Source of the DNA: Thermohalobaculum sp039180675
GTDB taxonomy: Bacteria; Pseudomonadota; Alphaproteobacteria; Rhodobacterales; Rhodobacteraceae
Assembly (NCBI GenBank): GCA_039180675.1
Contig: JBCDDC010000024.1
Coordinates: 1-64,000, forward strand
Reading direction: 5' to 3'
Length of the DNA: 64,000 nucleotides
Shown piece after piece: positions 44,652 to 53,037 of the stretch. Positions within the stretch are counted from its first letter, which is position 1. Every line of letters begins with the position of its first letter. The position numbers and the translations under genes were made by a program. Under the pieces are notes generated by a model. That model was given only the letters and a program-made list of their open reading frames with translations. It ran no database searches and had not been told where the DNA came from.

Positions 44652-45070
44652 GCATCTGGCATCACGAGCCGACAATCGAGGCGCTCGAACAGCTTCATAA
44701 GGGCACGATGGTCGAGACGCTGGGGATCGAGATCACCGAGATCGGGCCGGATTATCTGACCGGGCGCATGCCGGTCGACCACCGGACGATCCAGCCCTGG
44801 CGGATCCTGCATGGCGGGGCCTCGGTGACGCTGGCGGAGACGCTGGGGAGCGTGTCGGCCGCGCTCTGCACCGATCAGTCGAAGGTCAGGGTTGTGGGGC
44901 AGGAGATCAATGCCAACCACATCCGCGCCGTTCAGGAAGGCTGGGTGACTGGGACGGCGCGGCCGGTCCATCTGGGCCGGCGCAGCCAGGTCTGGGCCAT
45001 CGAGATCGTCGACGAGCGCGGCAAGCTCGTCTGCATCTCGCGGCTTACGATCGCAGTGGTCGCGATCTGA
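44648..45070 (+). CDS. PaaI-type hotdog-fold thioesterase
   Basis: A 140-residue acyl-CoA thioesterase of the PaaI family: 'LTGRMPVDHRTIQPWRILHG' with 'GGASVTLAETLGSVSAAL' forms the active helix (His-Gly-Gly then Glu), and 'GQEINANHIRAVQEGWVTGT' follows. Hydrolyses aromatic or short acyl-CoAs in the cytoplasm. Overlaps the GNAT by 4 bases. Ends next to the convergent small gene at a TGATCA palindrome. Confidence 0.92.
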   Translation: MSIWHHEPTIEALEQLHKGTMVETLGIEITEIGPDYLTGRMPVDHRTIQPWRILHGGASVTLAETLGSVSAALCTDQSKVRVVGQEINANHIRAVQEGWVTGTARPVHLGRRSQVWAIEIVDERGKLVCISRLTIAVVAI

Positions 45071-45322
45071 TCACTTGCAAAGGCGCAGGTGCCGGCGGCC
45101 GGCGGCGATGCAGGCGGCGCGGGCGTCGTCGAGCTCGAACAGCGCCTCGTGGATCGCACGCTCCAGCGCGTCGACCTGGGCCCTTGCCCCGGCGATCGGC
45201 ATCTTCGGCGAGAGATTGGCGTTGGCGGTGGCGTTCTGCGCCCGGTCGAGCGCTTCCATCACGCGGCTCAGGGCCTCTTCAGTTTCGCTGTAGTCGGTAT
45301 GGTAGTACATCGCAGCAGCCAT
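45071..45322 (-). CDS. Small alpha-helical protein of unknown function
   Basis: An 83-residue protein, predicted mostly helical ('EEALSRVMEALDRAQNATAN', 'AQVDALERAIHEALFELDD') with a short basic C-terminus. Starts 'MAAAMYYHTDYSETEE'. No family recognised. The ATG at 45322 begins the compositionally coherent part; the longer upstream frame is unlikely. Its stop abuts the thioesterase stop in TGATCA. Confidence 0.5.
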   Translation of the reverse strand: MAAAMYYHTDYSETEEALSRVMEALDRAQNATANANLSPKMPIAGARAQVDALERAIHEALFELDDARAACIAAGRRHLRLCK

Positions 45323-45571
45323 TTGTCTGAGTGCGCCCGGGCCTATGGGGAGTTGCCGCTGAAATGCAACGGGTAGTCTAATTGGGGCCGGATCGCACGG
45401 TTTCCGATTTCCTCGCGCTATAGGAGAGTGCGATTCGGGCTGTTTCGCGGCGCAATATGTGCCGGATGGGTGCAGGAATCGGGCAATGCGGGCGTTTGGG
45501 CGATGGGCGGCCCGTTTATCGGGATTTTCCCATGATCGGTACAATCTGAGATTGATTTGAGCGGTCGGGTC

Positions 45572-46243
45572 TCAGAGGTCGGACCAGAGCCGGATCATGT
45601 TCGACTGGATCTTGCGCAACCGGTTCAGCGCCCGGTGGTCCGGGTGGCTGGCCGAGAGCTCTCCGATCGTGCGGCAGACATCGAAGAGGAGCGCGCGTTG
45701 CTGGGGGTCGCGGATCCGGCTCTGAAACCAGGTGACGAGCGCGAGCCGCTCGCCCCGCGTGACCTCCTGGACCTGATGGAAATGCAGGGTCGAGTAACAG
45801 ACCGCGCCACCGGCGCCCTGCCTGCAGGTGACCTGGCCGAAATCGGTCTCGAGCATGAGCGCGCCGCCATCGTAGGTGCCGGGGTCCGAGAGGAAGATCG
45901 TCATCGACAGGTCGCTGCGGATCGCCTGCTTGCCGAAGAGGATCGGCGCGTCGAGATGGCGCTCGTACTTCATGCCGGGCTTGTAGCGCGAGAGAAGCGG
46001 CGCGCGGATGCGGGCGACCTGGGCGAAGTTCTGGAAGGGGAGCGAGCGCTGCATGGCCGCGCGCAGGATCAGGGTGAGGCGGGCCTGCTCCGCCTCGCTC
46101 GCCCTAAGCTGCTCATTGTCCTTGATCTCGCGCGGGGTTCCAGGCGCGGTGGCGAGCCCGTCGCCAAAATCTCCGCTGTCGGCCATGGCGCGAAGCTCTG
46201 CGACCTCGCTTTCGTTCAGGAAATCGGGAAGTTCAAGAAACAT
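45572..46243 (-). CDS. PKHD-type Fe(II)/2-oxoglutarate dioxygenase (PiuC-like)
   Basis: A 223-residue 2OG-Fe(II) hydroxylase of the PKHD family (PiuC/YbiX). The iron ligands are 'ERHLDAPILFGKQAIRSDLS' (His-x-Asp) and His in 'CYSTLHFHQVQEVTRGERLA' followed by Arg for 2-oxoglutarate. PiuC homologues are usually encoded by TonB-dependent siderophore receptors and take part in iron uptake. GAGGGGG precedes the ATG at 46243. The receptor lies 1.8 kb further on, same strand. Confidence 0.93.
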   Translation of the reverse strand: MFLELPDFLNESEVAELRAMADSGDFGDGLATAPGTPREIKDNEQLRASEAEQARLTLILRAAMQRSLPFQNFAQVARIRAPLLSRYKPGMKYERHLDAPILFGKQAIRSDLSMTIFLSDPGTYDGGALMLETDFGQVTCRQGAGGAVCYSTLHFHQVQEVTRGERLALVTWFQSRIRDPQQRALLFDVCRTIGELSASHPDHRALNRLRKIQSNMIRLWSDL

Positions 46244-46363
46244 ACGCGCCCCCTCGTCGTTCGTGGCGAGTGTATCGCATCGCCGGGCAATCTTCACGGG
46301 CGGAGATGGCACGGGGTGCACCAGCTTGATGGATTTTGTGGGGTGGAAAGCTGGCGGCCGTCG

Positions 46364-47107
46364 CTACCGGGCCTTTTCCCACTCCATCATCATCAGGAAG
46401 GGCATTCTGGCATAGGCCTGAATGCGCTCCGGCGGGCCGCTGGATGGCGCGGGCTCGTCGAAGAGGCGCAGCGACAGGCCTGACGCGAGGAAGGCCTGCA
46501 TATAGGTCGAGAGCGGTCTGTGCCAGTTCTGCACGCGCAGCCCGTCCCATTCGAACCACTGCTTCTGTTCGACGAGGTAGCGCCCGAGGGGTCGAAGCTC
46601 CTCACCGGTTTCCCTGCAATAGCGCTCCCCAACCATGGAGCTGGAGGTAGAGAAGCTGGACAGGTTCGCGACGAGCAGTCGCCCGCCCGGCTTGAGGACC
46701 CGGGCCATCTCGGCCACCGCCTGATCCAGATGGTCTATGTCGATCAGGGAGAGGTAGGAGACGACCAGATCGAAGGCTTCGTCGCCGAAGGGCAGATCCT
46801 CGGCGAAGCCGAGATGGTAGTCCCCAGCGGGATCGCGCCTGCGCGCTTCCTGAACCATCGCCTCGACCGGGTCGATGCCGACGGTGGCGACGTTCAAATC
46901 CGCGAGCATCCGACAGAACCGCCCTTCTCCGCATCCGACATCGAGCGCGGTCTTCGGTTGCAGGGCCTCAACGCGGGCGATCATCGGCGCGTCGAGCACG
47001 TTTTGACGAGAAAAGTCGCCCTCATCGCCGACGCGCCTGATCCAGGCGGACGCAGAAGAGCTCCATCCATTTTCGTCCGGGTCGCGCACGGGTTCCACGA
47101 TGGTCAA
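46364..47107 (-). CDS. Class I SAM-dependent methyltransferase
   Basis: A 247-residue methyltransferase. SAM-binding motif I 'ALDVGCGEGRFCRMLAD', motif II region 'VATVGIDPVEAMVQEARRRD' and 'EDLPFGDEAFDLVVSYLSLI' then 'VLKPGGRLLVANL'. The substrate is unknown; the type is common beside siderophore receptors. The start is a TTG at 47107, preceded by GGGTGGCG; a GTG at 47098 is an alternative. Confidence 0.85.
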   Translation of the reverse strand: MTIVEPVRDPDENGWSSSASAWIRRVGDEGDFSRQNVLDAPMIARVEALQPKTALDVGCGEGRFCRMLADLNVATVGIDPVEAMVQEARRRDPAGDYHLGFAEDLPFGDEAFDLVVSYLSLIDIDHLDQAVAEMARVLKPGGRLLVANLSSFSTSSSMVGERYCRETGEELRPLGRYLVEQKQWFEWDGLRVQNWHRPLSTYMQAFLASGLSLRLFDEPAPSSGPPERIQAYARMPFLMMMEWEKAR

Positions 47108-47154
47108 TTCGCCACCCGACGCTTATAGGCAATCGCCTCGCGAAAAGCAGCCGG

Positions 47155-47985
47155 TCAGCGCGGCGCGGCCAGGTCGCGGATCCGTTGCGGCAGGCCGGCG
47201 AACATGCTGCGCATCATCTGGGTGACCTCTGCCGGGGCTTTGTCGGGCGTACCCGCATCGAACGGGGGCTGGGGGTCGTATTCGGCGAGAAGCTGGACCG
47301 ACTGGGCATAGGGCAGGTCGCGCATCTCACGCACCAGGGTCAGGCCGAAATCGATCCCCGCCGTCACGCCCGCACCGGTGATGCGATTGCGGTCGCGGAC
47401 CACGCGCTCATCGACCGGGATCGCGCCGAACGCCTCCATCAGGGGCCGGGTGAACCAATGCGAGGTCACGCGGTAGCCATCGACCAGGCCCGCCTGGCCG
47501 AGCAGCAGCGTGCCGGTGCAGACCGAGGTGACGTAGCGCGCCCGCGAGCCCCGGTCGGCCAGGAATTCGATGGTCTCGGTATCCTCCATCGCGTCGAGCG
47601 CGCCGGAGATCGCGCCCGGGACGCAGATCACGTCGAGATCCCGTGGGACCTCGTCGAAGGTGACGTCGGGGAGCAGCACGAGGCCCGTATCGGTCTTGAG
47701 CGGCTCGCGGGTCTTGGCGGCGACCCTGACCGTCGCGCCCCAGAGGCTCGCCATCATGTATTGCGGACCCACCAAGTCGAGCGCTGTCGTCCCCTGATAA
47801 CCGAGGAAGACGATCTGTTCCGAGCCCTGCCATTCCGGCGGGAACGCGCTCATGTCGTGGGTGTCGGCCTCGGCGCTGCCGGTCTGCGTGCCGGTCGCCG
47901 CTTCGCCGCCCTCGCCGGTGGCGCGGGCGCGCCCGGCGATCAGGCCTGTGAGCGCTGCGAGGCTGAAATGTCGTCTGGTCAGCAT
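47155..47985 (-). CDS. DJ-1/PfpI family protein with Tat signal
   Basis: A 276-residue protein of the DJ-1/PfpI (isonitrile hydratase-like) superfamily. The N-terminus 'MLTRRHFSLAALTGLIAG' is a twin-Arg signal, so it is exported. The nucleophile elbow 'VTSVCTGTLLLGQAGLVDGY' carries Cys, and 'GVTAGIDFGLTLVREM' is also typical of the family. Most relatives are cytoplasmic, so export is unusual. Encoded between a methyltransferase and a TonB receptor, all minus strand. Confidence 0.85.
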   Translation of the reverse strand: MLTRRHFSLAALTGLIAGRARATGEGGEAATGTQTGSAEADTHDMSAFPPEWQGSEQIVFLGYQGTTALDLVGPQYMMASLWGATVRVAAKTREPLKTDTGLVLLPDVTFDEVPRDLDVICVPGAISGALDAMEDTETIEFLADRGSRARYVTSVCTGTLLLGQAGLVDGYRVTSHWFTRPLMEAFGAIPVDERVVRDRNRITGAGVTAGIDFGLTLVREMRDLPYAQSVQLLAEYDPQPPFDAGTPDKAPAEVTQMMRSMFAGLPQRIRDLAAPR

Positions 47986-48051
47986 GTTCGATCTCCTTGC
48001 CGTTGCAGACCGGGGCGGCGCGCCCCGGCCCGGTCTTGGCCTCCGGTCGGA

Positions 48052-50223
48052 TCAGAAGGTGATCCGCACCGTGCCGCGGAAGTTCCGCCCGGTGAGCGGC
48101 GCCGTGTTCCCCTGGAAGAAGAAGTTGGGAACGAAGGCGTCATTGTCGGTCAGGTTCTCGATGCTGAATGCCGCCTCGACATTGCGGTACTGGTAGGACG
48201 CCTGCAGGTCGAAGACGGCATAGCCCTCGGTGAAGAAGGTGTTGCCGAGATCGCCGGCCTGCTCGCTCAGCACCGTCACGCCGAAGCCTGCGCCCAGCCC
48301 CTCGAGCGGCCCGTCGAGGAAGTCGTAGCGCAGCGCGACCCGGCCCGAATGCTCCGGCACCCGCTGGAGCTGGTTGCCTTCGGCTTCGATCAGGTCGATG
48401 CCGATGTCGATATTGTCGGTGATCTCGGCATCGGTATAGGCGTAGTTGGCGAGCATCTTGAACTCGTCGGTCGGCTGCCAGATCAGGTCGAGTTCGACCC
48501 CGCGGGAGCGTTGATCGGCCAGGTCGAAGACCCCGGCCTGGGCACCCGAGGTGACGAAGACCGCCGCATCCTCGCGCTGGAGATTGTAGAAGGCGAGGCT
48601 ACCCGAGAGGCCGAGGGCGTCATGCTCGAAGCGCACGCCGACCTCGACCTGTTCGTTGCGCTCGATCGCGACCTCGGAGATGCCGCTGAAGAAGGCCGAT
48701 GTGGCGATCACCCCCTGGGGTGTGCGGAACCCGCGGCCCCAGCCGACGAAGGGCGTGAGGCCCGGCAGGGCATCGACCGCGACCCCGATCCGCGGGCTCA
48801 GCACGATATCGTCGACAGGCGCGAGCCCCTCGGTCTCGACATTGGTGCCGGAGATGGAGAGGCCGCCCAAGACGTGGATCCGGTCGAAGAAGGTCGACTG
48901 GCTCTGGAAGATGCCGGTGACCGTGTCGAGGTTCAGGCCGAAAGGCGCGGGCGGGAAGAACGGGCTCATCGACTCGAACGGGGCCGCCTGGATCACGGCG
49001 AGATCGGTCGAGCTCGGTCCGAAATTGAAGAAGCTGATGCCGTCGCTGTCGGTCGACTGGTATTCGGCGCCGAGAAGCAGCGTGTGTTCCCAGAAATCGG
49101 TCGGCTCTACCTCATAAATCACTTCGCCGCCGACATCGAAGGTGTTCACCTGCAAAAGCTGGGTGTTGTCGGTGCGCACGATCTCGCCCGGCGCGCCCGC
49201 GCCGAAGAGGTTGATGCCCGAAAGCGTGGTGTTCTGCTCGCCATCCGCGTCCTGATAGCCGGCGCGGAAGCGGCCGAAGATCTGATCGGTGAACTGGTGT
49301 TCCGCGAGGAGGTCGAAGCTGAAGGATTCGAGCACCGTATCGGGCTGGTCGAAGGCCGCGACGGCGTCGGTGGCGGAGAAGCCGGGCGCCGGGGCGAGCG
49401 GGCCCAGGGTCGGCAGGCCGTTGTAGAAGTTGAATTCGGAGTTCTGGTAGCGCCCGCGCAGGGTCACCGCCGTGGTCCCGTTGTCGAACCTGAGTGTCGG
49501 GAAGACCGCGCCCGTGCGGTCATCCGCCTGGTCGACGAAATCGTTCGAGGTGCGGAAATCGCCGGTGACGCGGAACGAGAGCGTCTCGGTCAGGGGCTGG
49601 TTCACGTCGAAGGCGGCGTTGAAGAAGTCGAAGCTGCCCGCCGTGCCCTCGGCGAAGTAGAAGGGGGTCTTCTCAGGTGTCTTCTCGACCAGATTGATGA
49701 TGCCGCTGATCGGTGCGCCATTGGCGGCGGTGAAGAGGGCGGAGGTCGGCCCCTTCAGCACCTCGACCCGTTCGATATTGATCGTGCTTTCCGGGTCGAA
49801 GCCCTGGTCGAGGAACGTGGTCCGCCCGTTCAGGTAAAGCTCGGTGAACTGGCCCCGGACCAGGAAGTTGCCGTCGACCTGCTGGGTCCGCTCCCGCGCC
49901 TGGATGCCCTGGACGCCGGAGACGTTGCGGGTGATCTCGCTGACCGTGTCGGCCTGCTGGTCCTCGATCACGTCGCGGGGGATGACCTGGATCGATTGCG
50001 GGATCTCGCGGATCGGTGTGCGGGTGCGGGTGCCGCTGTCGGCGCTGAGCGCGCGGTAGCCGTCGACCGGGCCGGCCGGGGTCTGCTCGATCGCCTTGCC
50101 CTCGACGATGATCTCATCGGTGACCATGGTATCGCTGGTCTGCGCCGTGGCGGGATTGTGTGTCACCGCCAACGTGGCTCCGGCCAGCGCGAGGGGCGCT
50201 GCCAGGGGTGCTTTGATCTTCAT
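48052..50223 (-). CDS. TonB-dependent siderophore receptor
   Basis: Outer-membrane receptor; 723 residues. A signal peptide (cleavage near residue 28), TonB box region 'TDEIIVEGKAIEQTP', plug domain 'TPIREIPQSIQVIPRDVIED' and 'FLVRGQFTELYLNGRTTF', then the barrel ending 'GRNFRGTVRITF' (terminal Phe). Plug-to-barrel transition 'RVEVLKGPTSALFTAANGAP'. Siderophore class of the FhuA/FpvA type. GAGGACATC precedes the ATG. No Fur box recognised. Confidence 0.94.
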   Translation of the reverse strand: MKIKAPLAAPLALAGATLAVTHNPATAQTSDTMVTDEIIVEGKAIEQTPAGPVDGYRALSADSGTRTRTPIREIPQSIQVIPRDVIEDQQADTVSEITRNVSGVQGIQARERTQQVDGNFLVRGQFTELYLNGRTTFLDQGFDPESTINIERVEVLKGPTSALFTAANGAPISGIINLVEKTPEKTPFYFAEGTAGSFDFFNAAFDVNQPLTETLSFRVTGDFRTSNDFVDQADDRTGAVFPTLRFDNGTTAVTLRGRYQNSEFNFYNGLPTLGPLAPAPGFSATDAVAAFDQPDTVLESFSFDLLAEHQFTDQIFGRFRAGYQDADGEQNTTLSGINLFGAGAPGEIVRTDNTQLLQVNTFDVGGEVIYEVEPTDFWEHTLLLGAEYQSTDSDGISFFNFGPSSTDLAVIQAAPFESMSPFFPPAPFGLNLDTVTGIFQSQSTFFDRIHVLGGLSISGTNVETEGLAPVDDIVLSPRIGVAVDALPGLTPFVGWGRGFRTPQGVIATSAFFSGISEVAIERNEQVEVGVRFEHDALGLSGSLAFYNLQREDAAVFVTSGAQAGVFDLADQRSRGVELDLIWQPTDEFKMLANYAYTDAEITDNIDIGIDLIEAEGNQLQRVPEHSGRVALRYDFLDGPLEGLGAGFGVTVLSEQAGDLGNTFFTEGYAVFDLQASYQYRNVEAAFSIENLTDNDAFVPNFFFQGNTAPLTGRNFRGTVRITF

Positions 50224-50256
50224 GATGTCCTCTCAACTGCGTGTTTCGTTGGGAAA

Positions 50257-50685
50257 TCACGACAGGAGAGGCGGCCCCCTGACCGGTGGGCGGACCGCCG
50301 TGGCGGCGGGAGCGGGAAGACGGGAGCGGGTGACGAGAATCGGCGCTTGCGTTTGCAGCAAGGCCACCCCGCCGAGGCCGGGAGCCGAAGGCGCCACCGC
50401 GGTGGCGGTGAGCGGGCAGTCGATCTCCAGCACGATGTCGGGTGGAATGGGCTCGGCGCCCGAAGCGGATGCGTCCGTGACGATCACGGGCGGGCTGTCG
50501 GCGGTGAGATCGATGAGTACGTACTGGATCGTCCCGCCGGCGCAGATCGGGATCAGGAGCTGCCCGGTGGTGGCCGGGGCGCCTCTGGCTGAAATAGCAG
50601 CCGGACCGGCCGCTGCCTGCACCGCAAGCAGAACAGCGAGGAGCGCCGCCGTCAGGCGGTGGAGAAGCGATCCGGTTGAAGTCAT
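50257..50685 (-). CDS. DUF2946-like small exported protein
   Basis: A 142-residue protein with signal peptide ('LTAALLAVLLAVQAAAGPA') and a short mature region 'QLLIPICAGGTIQYVLIDLT', which resembles DUF2946 proteins often found next to TonB-dependent metal receptors. The C-terminal part is Pro/Ala-rich. 33 bases separate it from the receptor gene, so both may be one transcript. Confidence 0.55.
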   Translation of the reverse strand: MTSTGSLLHRLTAALLAVLLAVQAAAGPAAISARGAPATTGQLLIPICAGGTIQYVLIDLTADSPPVIVTDASASGAEPIPPDIVLEIDCPLTATAVAPSAPGLGGVALLQTQAPILVTRSRLPAPAATAVRPPVRGPPLLS

Positions 50686-50748
50686 CCCGCGGCAACCGTA
50701 GCAGCGATGGGGCACGCTGCAAGCGCAAACTCGGCCTGGGTGGCAGGG

Positions 50749-50829
50749 CCCTCTCCCCACGCCTCCCCTGCGAGATCGGCGCCTTTGGCAAAGGTCCGCG
50801 CCCCCCACCCACCCGGCGCGGGGAGAGGG
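50749..50829. repeat. Inverted repeat in a 247-base gap
   Basis: Gap 50686-50931 has no credible gene. CCCTCTCCCC (50749-50758) and GGGGAGAGGG (50820-50829) form a 10-bp inverted repeat around 61 bases that are C-rich. Similar C-run/G-run hairpins close both palindromic repeats at 3.5 and 22.6 kb. Confidence 0.4.
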
Positions 50830-50931
50830 TGTGCGCAGACCTGCGGCACGCGCCGGTTGATGGTCAGACGCGATCCGCGCCGCGCTGGGGCGGGTGGGGT
50901 GCGCTCCGGGACGCTGTCAGGGGCTGCCCTC

Positions 50932-52152
50932 TCAGGGGAGGCGCGGCGCGGTTCCGGCCTTGACCATAATCTCCCGCGGGATGTGGGCGAGGCACTCTGC
51001 CGGGCCGCTGTTGCGGATGCGCACGGGCTCGGTGATCTCGATTCCCCAGTCGGTCATCCAGAGGGCGGGCATGAGATGGATCGTCATGTCGAGCTGCAGG
51101 ACCGTGTCATCCTCCGGCCGGATCGAGAAGGTCCGCTCACCCCAGTCGGGCGGATAACTGAGCCCGATCGGGTAGCCGAGGCGGCCTTCGCGGTTGATCC
51201 CGTGTTTCGCGAGCACGGCGTAGAAGGCGCGCGCCACATCGCCGGCCGTGTTACCGGCGCGGGCGGTGTCGACGCAGGCGGCGATCCCCTCGAGAGCGGC
51301 CTCTTCCGCGGCGCGCATCTCTGGCGGCGGCGTGCCGAGATAGAGCGTCCGGCAGCAGGGGGCGTGGTAGCGCCGGTAGCAGCCTGCGATCTCGAAGAAC
51401 GTGCCAGCGCCGCTTTCGAAGGGGCTGTCATCCCATGTCAGGTGCGCAGCGGTGGCGTCTTTCCCCGTCGGCATCAGCGGCGCGATGGCCGGGTAGTCGC
51501 CGCCGAAGTGGCCGTGATCATCCTCGGCGCCGGTGATCGCGGTCTGATAGATCGCGGCGGCCACGTCGTTCTTGCGCACGCCGGGCTCCACCATCTCGCG
51601 GATCGTTGCGTGCATGCGCTCGACGATCCGCGCGGCTCGGCGCATGAAGCCGAGCTCGGCCGGAGATTTCACCGCGCGCTGCCAGTTGATCAGCGCGGTC
51701 TGGTCGGAGATCCTGGCCTCGGGGAGGGCGGCGGTCAGCACCTCGTGGGCCTTGGCGGAGTAGTAGTAGTTCTCCATCTCGACACCCATCGCGAGCCGGT
51801 TCCAGCCGCGCTCGGCGATCAGGGCGGCCAAATGATCCATCGGGTGGCGCTCGGTCGACATCACATAGTGGTCGGGGTAGGCGACGATGTCGTCCTCGGC
51901 CATGTAGCAGGTTCTGAGCCCGCCCATCGCGTCCATCTTGCGCGCCCAGAGCACCGGATCCCCGGTTGGGCCGACAATAACACCCTGGTGGACGTAGAAG
52001 CTCCAACCGTCATAGCCGGTGAGCCAGGCCATGTTCGAGGGGTCGCAGGTGAAGAGAAGCTCCACGCCCGCCTGATCCATGGCGCGGCGCACCTTGGCGA
52101 GCCGCTCGGCATATTCCGCCCGCGTGAACGGGGTTTCGATCCCGGCAGGCAT
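50932..52152 (-). CDS. M24/creatinase-fold hydrolase (ectoine hydrolase EutD/DoeA-like)
   Basis: A 406-residue pita-bread enzyme resembling EutD/DoeA, which opens the ectoine ring. 'DPSNMAWLTGYDGWSFYVHQ', 'AYPDHYVMSTERHPMDHLAA', 'GVEMENYYYSAKA' and 'GYPIGLSYPPDWGERTFSIR' match that subfamily. The canonical metal ligands of aminopeptidase P are replaced ('FFEIAGCYRRYHAPCCRTLY'), as in creatinase and EutD. No eutE/doeB deacetylase is adjacent, so another amide substrate is possible. Start overlaps the aldolase stop (TGATG). Confidence 0.75.
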   Translation of the reverse strand: MPAGIETPFTRAEYAERLAKVRRAMDQAGVELLFTCDPSNMAWLTGYDGWSFYVHQGVIVGPTGDPVLWARKMDAMGGLRTCYMAEDDIVAYPDHYVMSTERHPMDHLAALIAERGWNRLAMGVEMENYYYSAKAHEVLTAALPEARISDQTALINWQRAVKSPAELGFMRRAARIVERMHATIREMVEPGVRKNDVAAAIYQTAITGAEDDHGHFGGDYPAIAPLMPTGKDATAAHLTWDDSPFESGAGTFFEIAGCYRRYHAPCCRTLYLGTPPPEMRAAEEAALEGIAACVDTARAGNTAGDVARAFYAVLAKHGINREGRLGYPIGLSYPPDWGERTFSIRPEDDTVLQLDMTIHLMPALWMTDWGIEITEPVRIRNSGPAECLAHIPREIMVKAGTAPRLP

Positions 52153-52913
52153 CAGCGGAAGCTTTTCGCCAGCGCGTCGGCGGTTCGGGCCAGGAGCACG
52201 CTGTCGACCGCGACGGCGATGAAGTCGTAACCCATCTCGAAATACCGGTCGGCGACGGGCTTATCGATGGCCAGCGTGCCGATGGGCTTGCCGGCGGCGT
52301 GGCAGCGCTCGGCGGCTTCGGCGATGGCGGCCTGCACATCCGGATGCTGGAGGTCGCCGAGATGGCCCATGGAGGCCGCTAGATCTGCGGGACCGACGAA
52401 GAGCGCATCGATGCCGTCCACCGCCGCGATCTCCTCGATCCTGTCGACGGCCTCGCGGGTTTCGATCTGCACGACGACGGCGATCTCAGACGCGGCGTTC
52501 TGTTGGTAGCCGGGCACTCGGCCGTAATGGCTCGCGCGGCTGCCACCCGCGACGCCCCGGACGCCCCCGGGCGGGTAGCGGGTGGCGGCGACGGCGGCGC
52601 GGGCTTCCTGGGCGGTCTGCACGAAGGGAATGATCAGCGACTGGATGCCGATGTCGAGGATCCGCTTGATCAGCACCATGTCGTTCCAGGCCGGGCGGCA
52701 GAGGACCGGTGCAGGGCCCGCCGCCAAGGTCTGTGCCTGGGCCAGAACCTGGGGCAGGTCGTTGGGCGCGTGCTCCATGTCGATCAGCACCCAGTCGAAC
52801 CCCGCATGGGCCAGGATCTCGGCCGCGACAGGGCTCGCCAGCGCGCTCCACATGCCGATCTGGCGCCGCCGCTCGGCCAGTGCCGCTTTGAACTGATTGA
52901 TTGGATGATCCAA
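52152..52913 (-). CDS. HpcH/HpaI family aldolase
   Basis: A 253-residue class II aldolase of the HpcH/HpaI family. 'WVLIDMEHAPNDLPQVLAQA' (Asp/Glu metal site), 'VLCRPAWND', 'QSLIIPFVQTAQEARAAVAA', 'VVVQIETREAVDRIEEI' and 'GIDALFVGPADLAASMGHLG' are the signatures. It cleaves 2-oxo-hydroxy acids to pyruvate and an aldehyde. Start is TTG at 52913 with AAGGGGGG seven bases upstream. Coupled to the downstream hydrolase. Confidence 0.9.
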   Translation of the reverse strand: MDHPINQFKAALAERRRQIGMWSALASPVAAEILAHAGFDWVLIDMEHAPNDLPQVLAQAQTLAAGPAPVLCRPAWNDMVLIKRILDIGIQSLIIPFVQTAQEARAAVAATRYPPGGVRGVAGGSRASHYGRVPGYQQNAASEIAVVVQIETREAVDRIEEIAAVDGIDALFVGPADLAASMGHLGDLQHPDVQAAIAEAAERCHAAGKPIGTLAIDKPVADRYFEMGYDFIAVAVDSVLLARTADALAKSFR

Positions 52914-53037
52914 ATCGTTTCCCCCCCTTGTCTTACCCGGTGTCTTGACCGGTCTGCGTCTTTGCGGGATGAGGGTGTCCTATCCCGAGGCGAATTCCTA
53001 GCGCCTCGTTTGGCACAAAGAACGCGCGGAGCGGTGG

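Noticed and set aside
47185..50592. 1135-codon open frame on the plus strand opposite DJ-1 and the TonB receptor
   Set aside because: Glu/Arg/Gly-rich shadow of high-GC genes with clear motifs on the minus strand; no domain recognisable.
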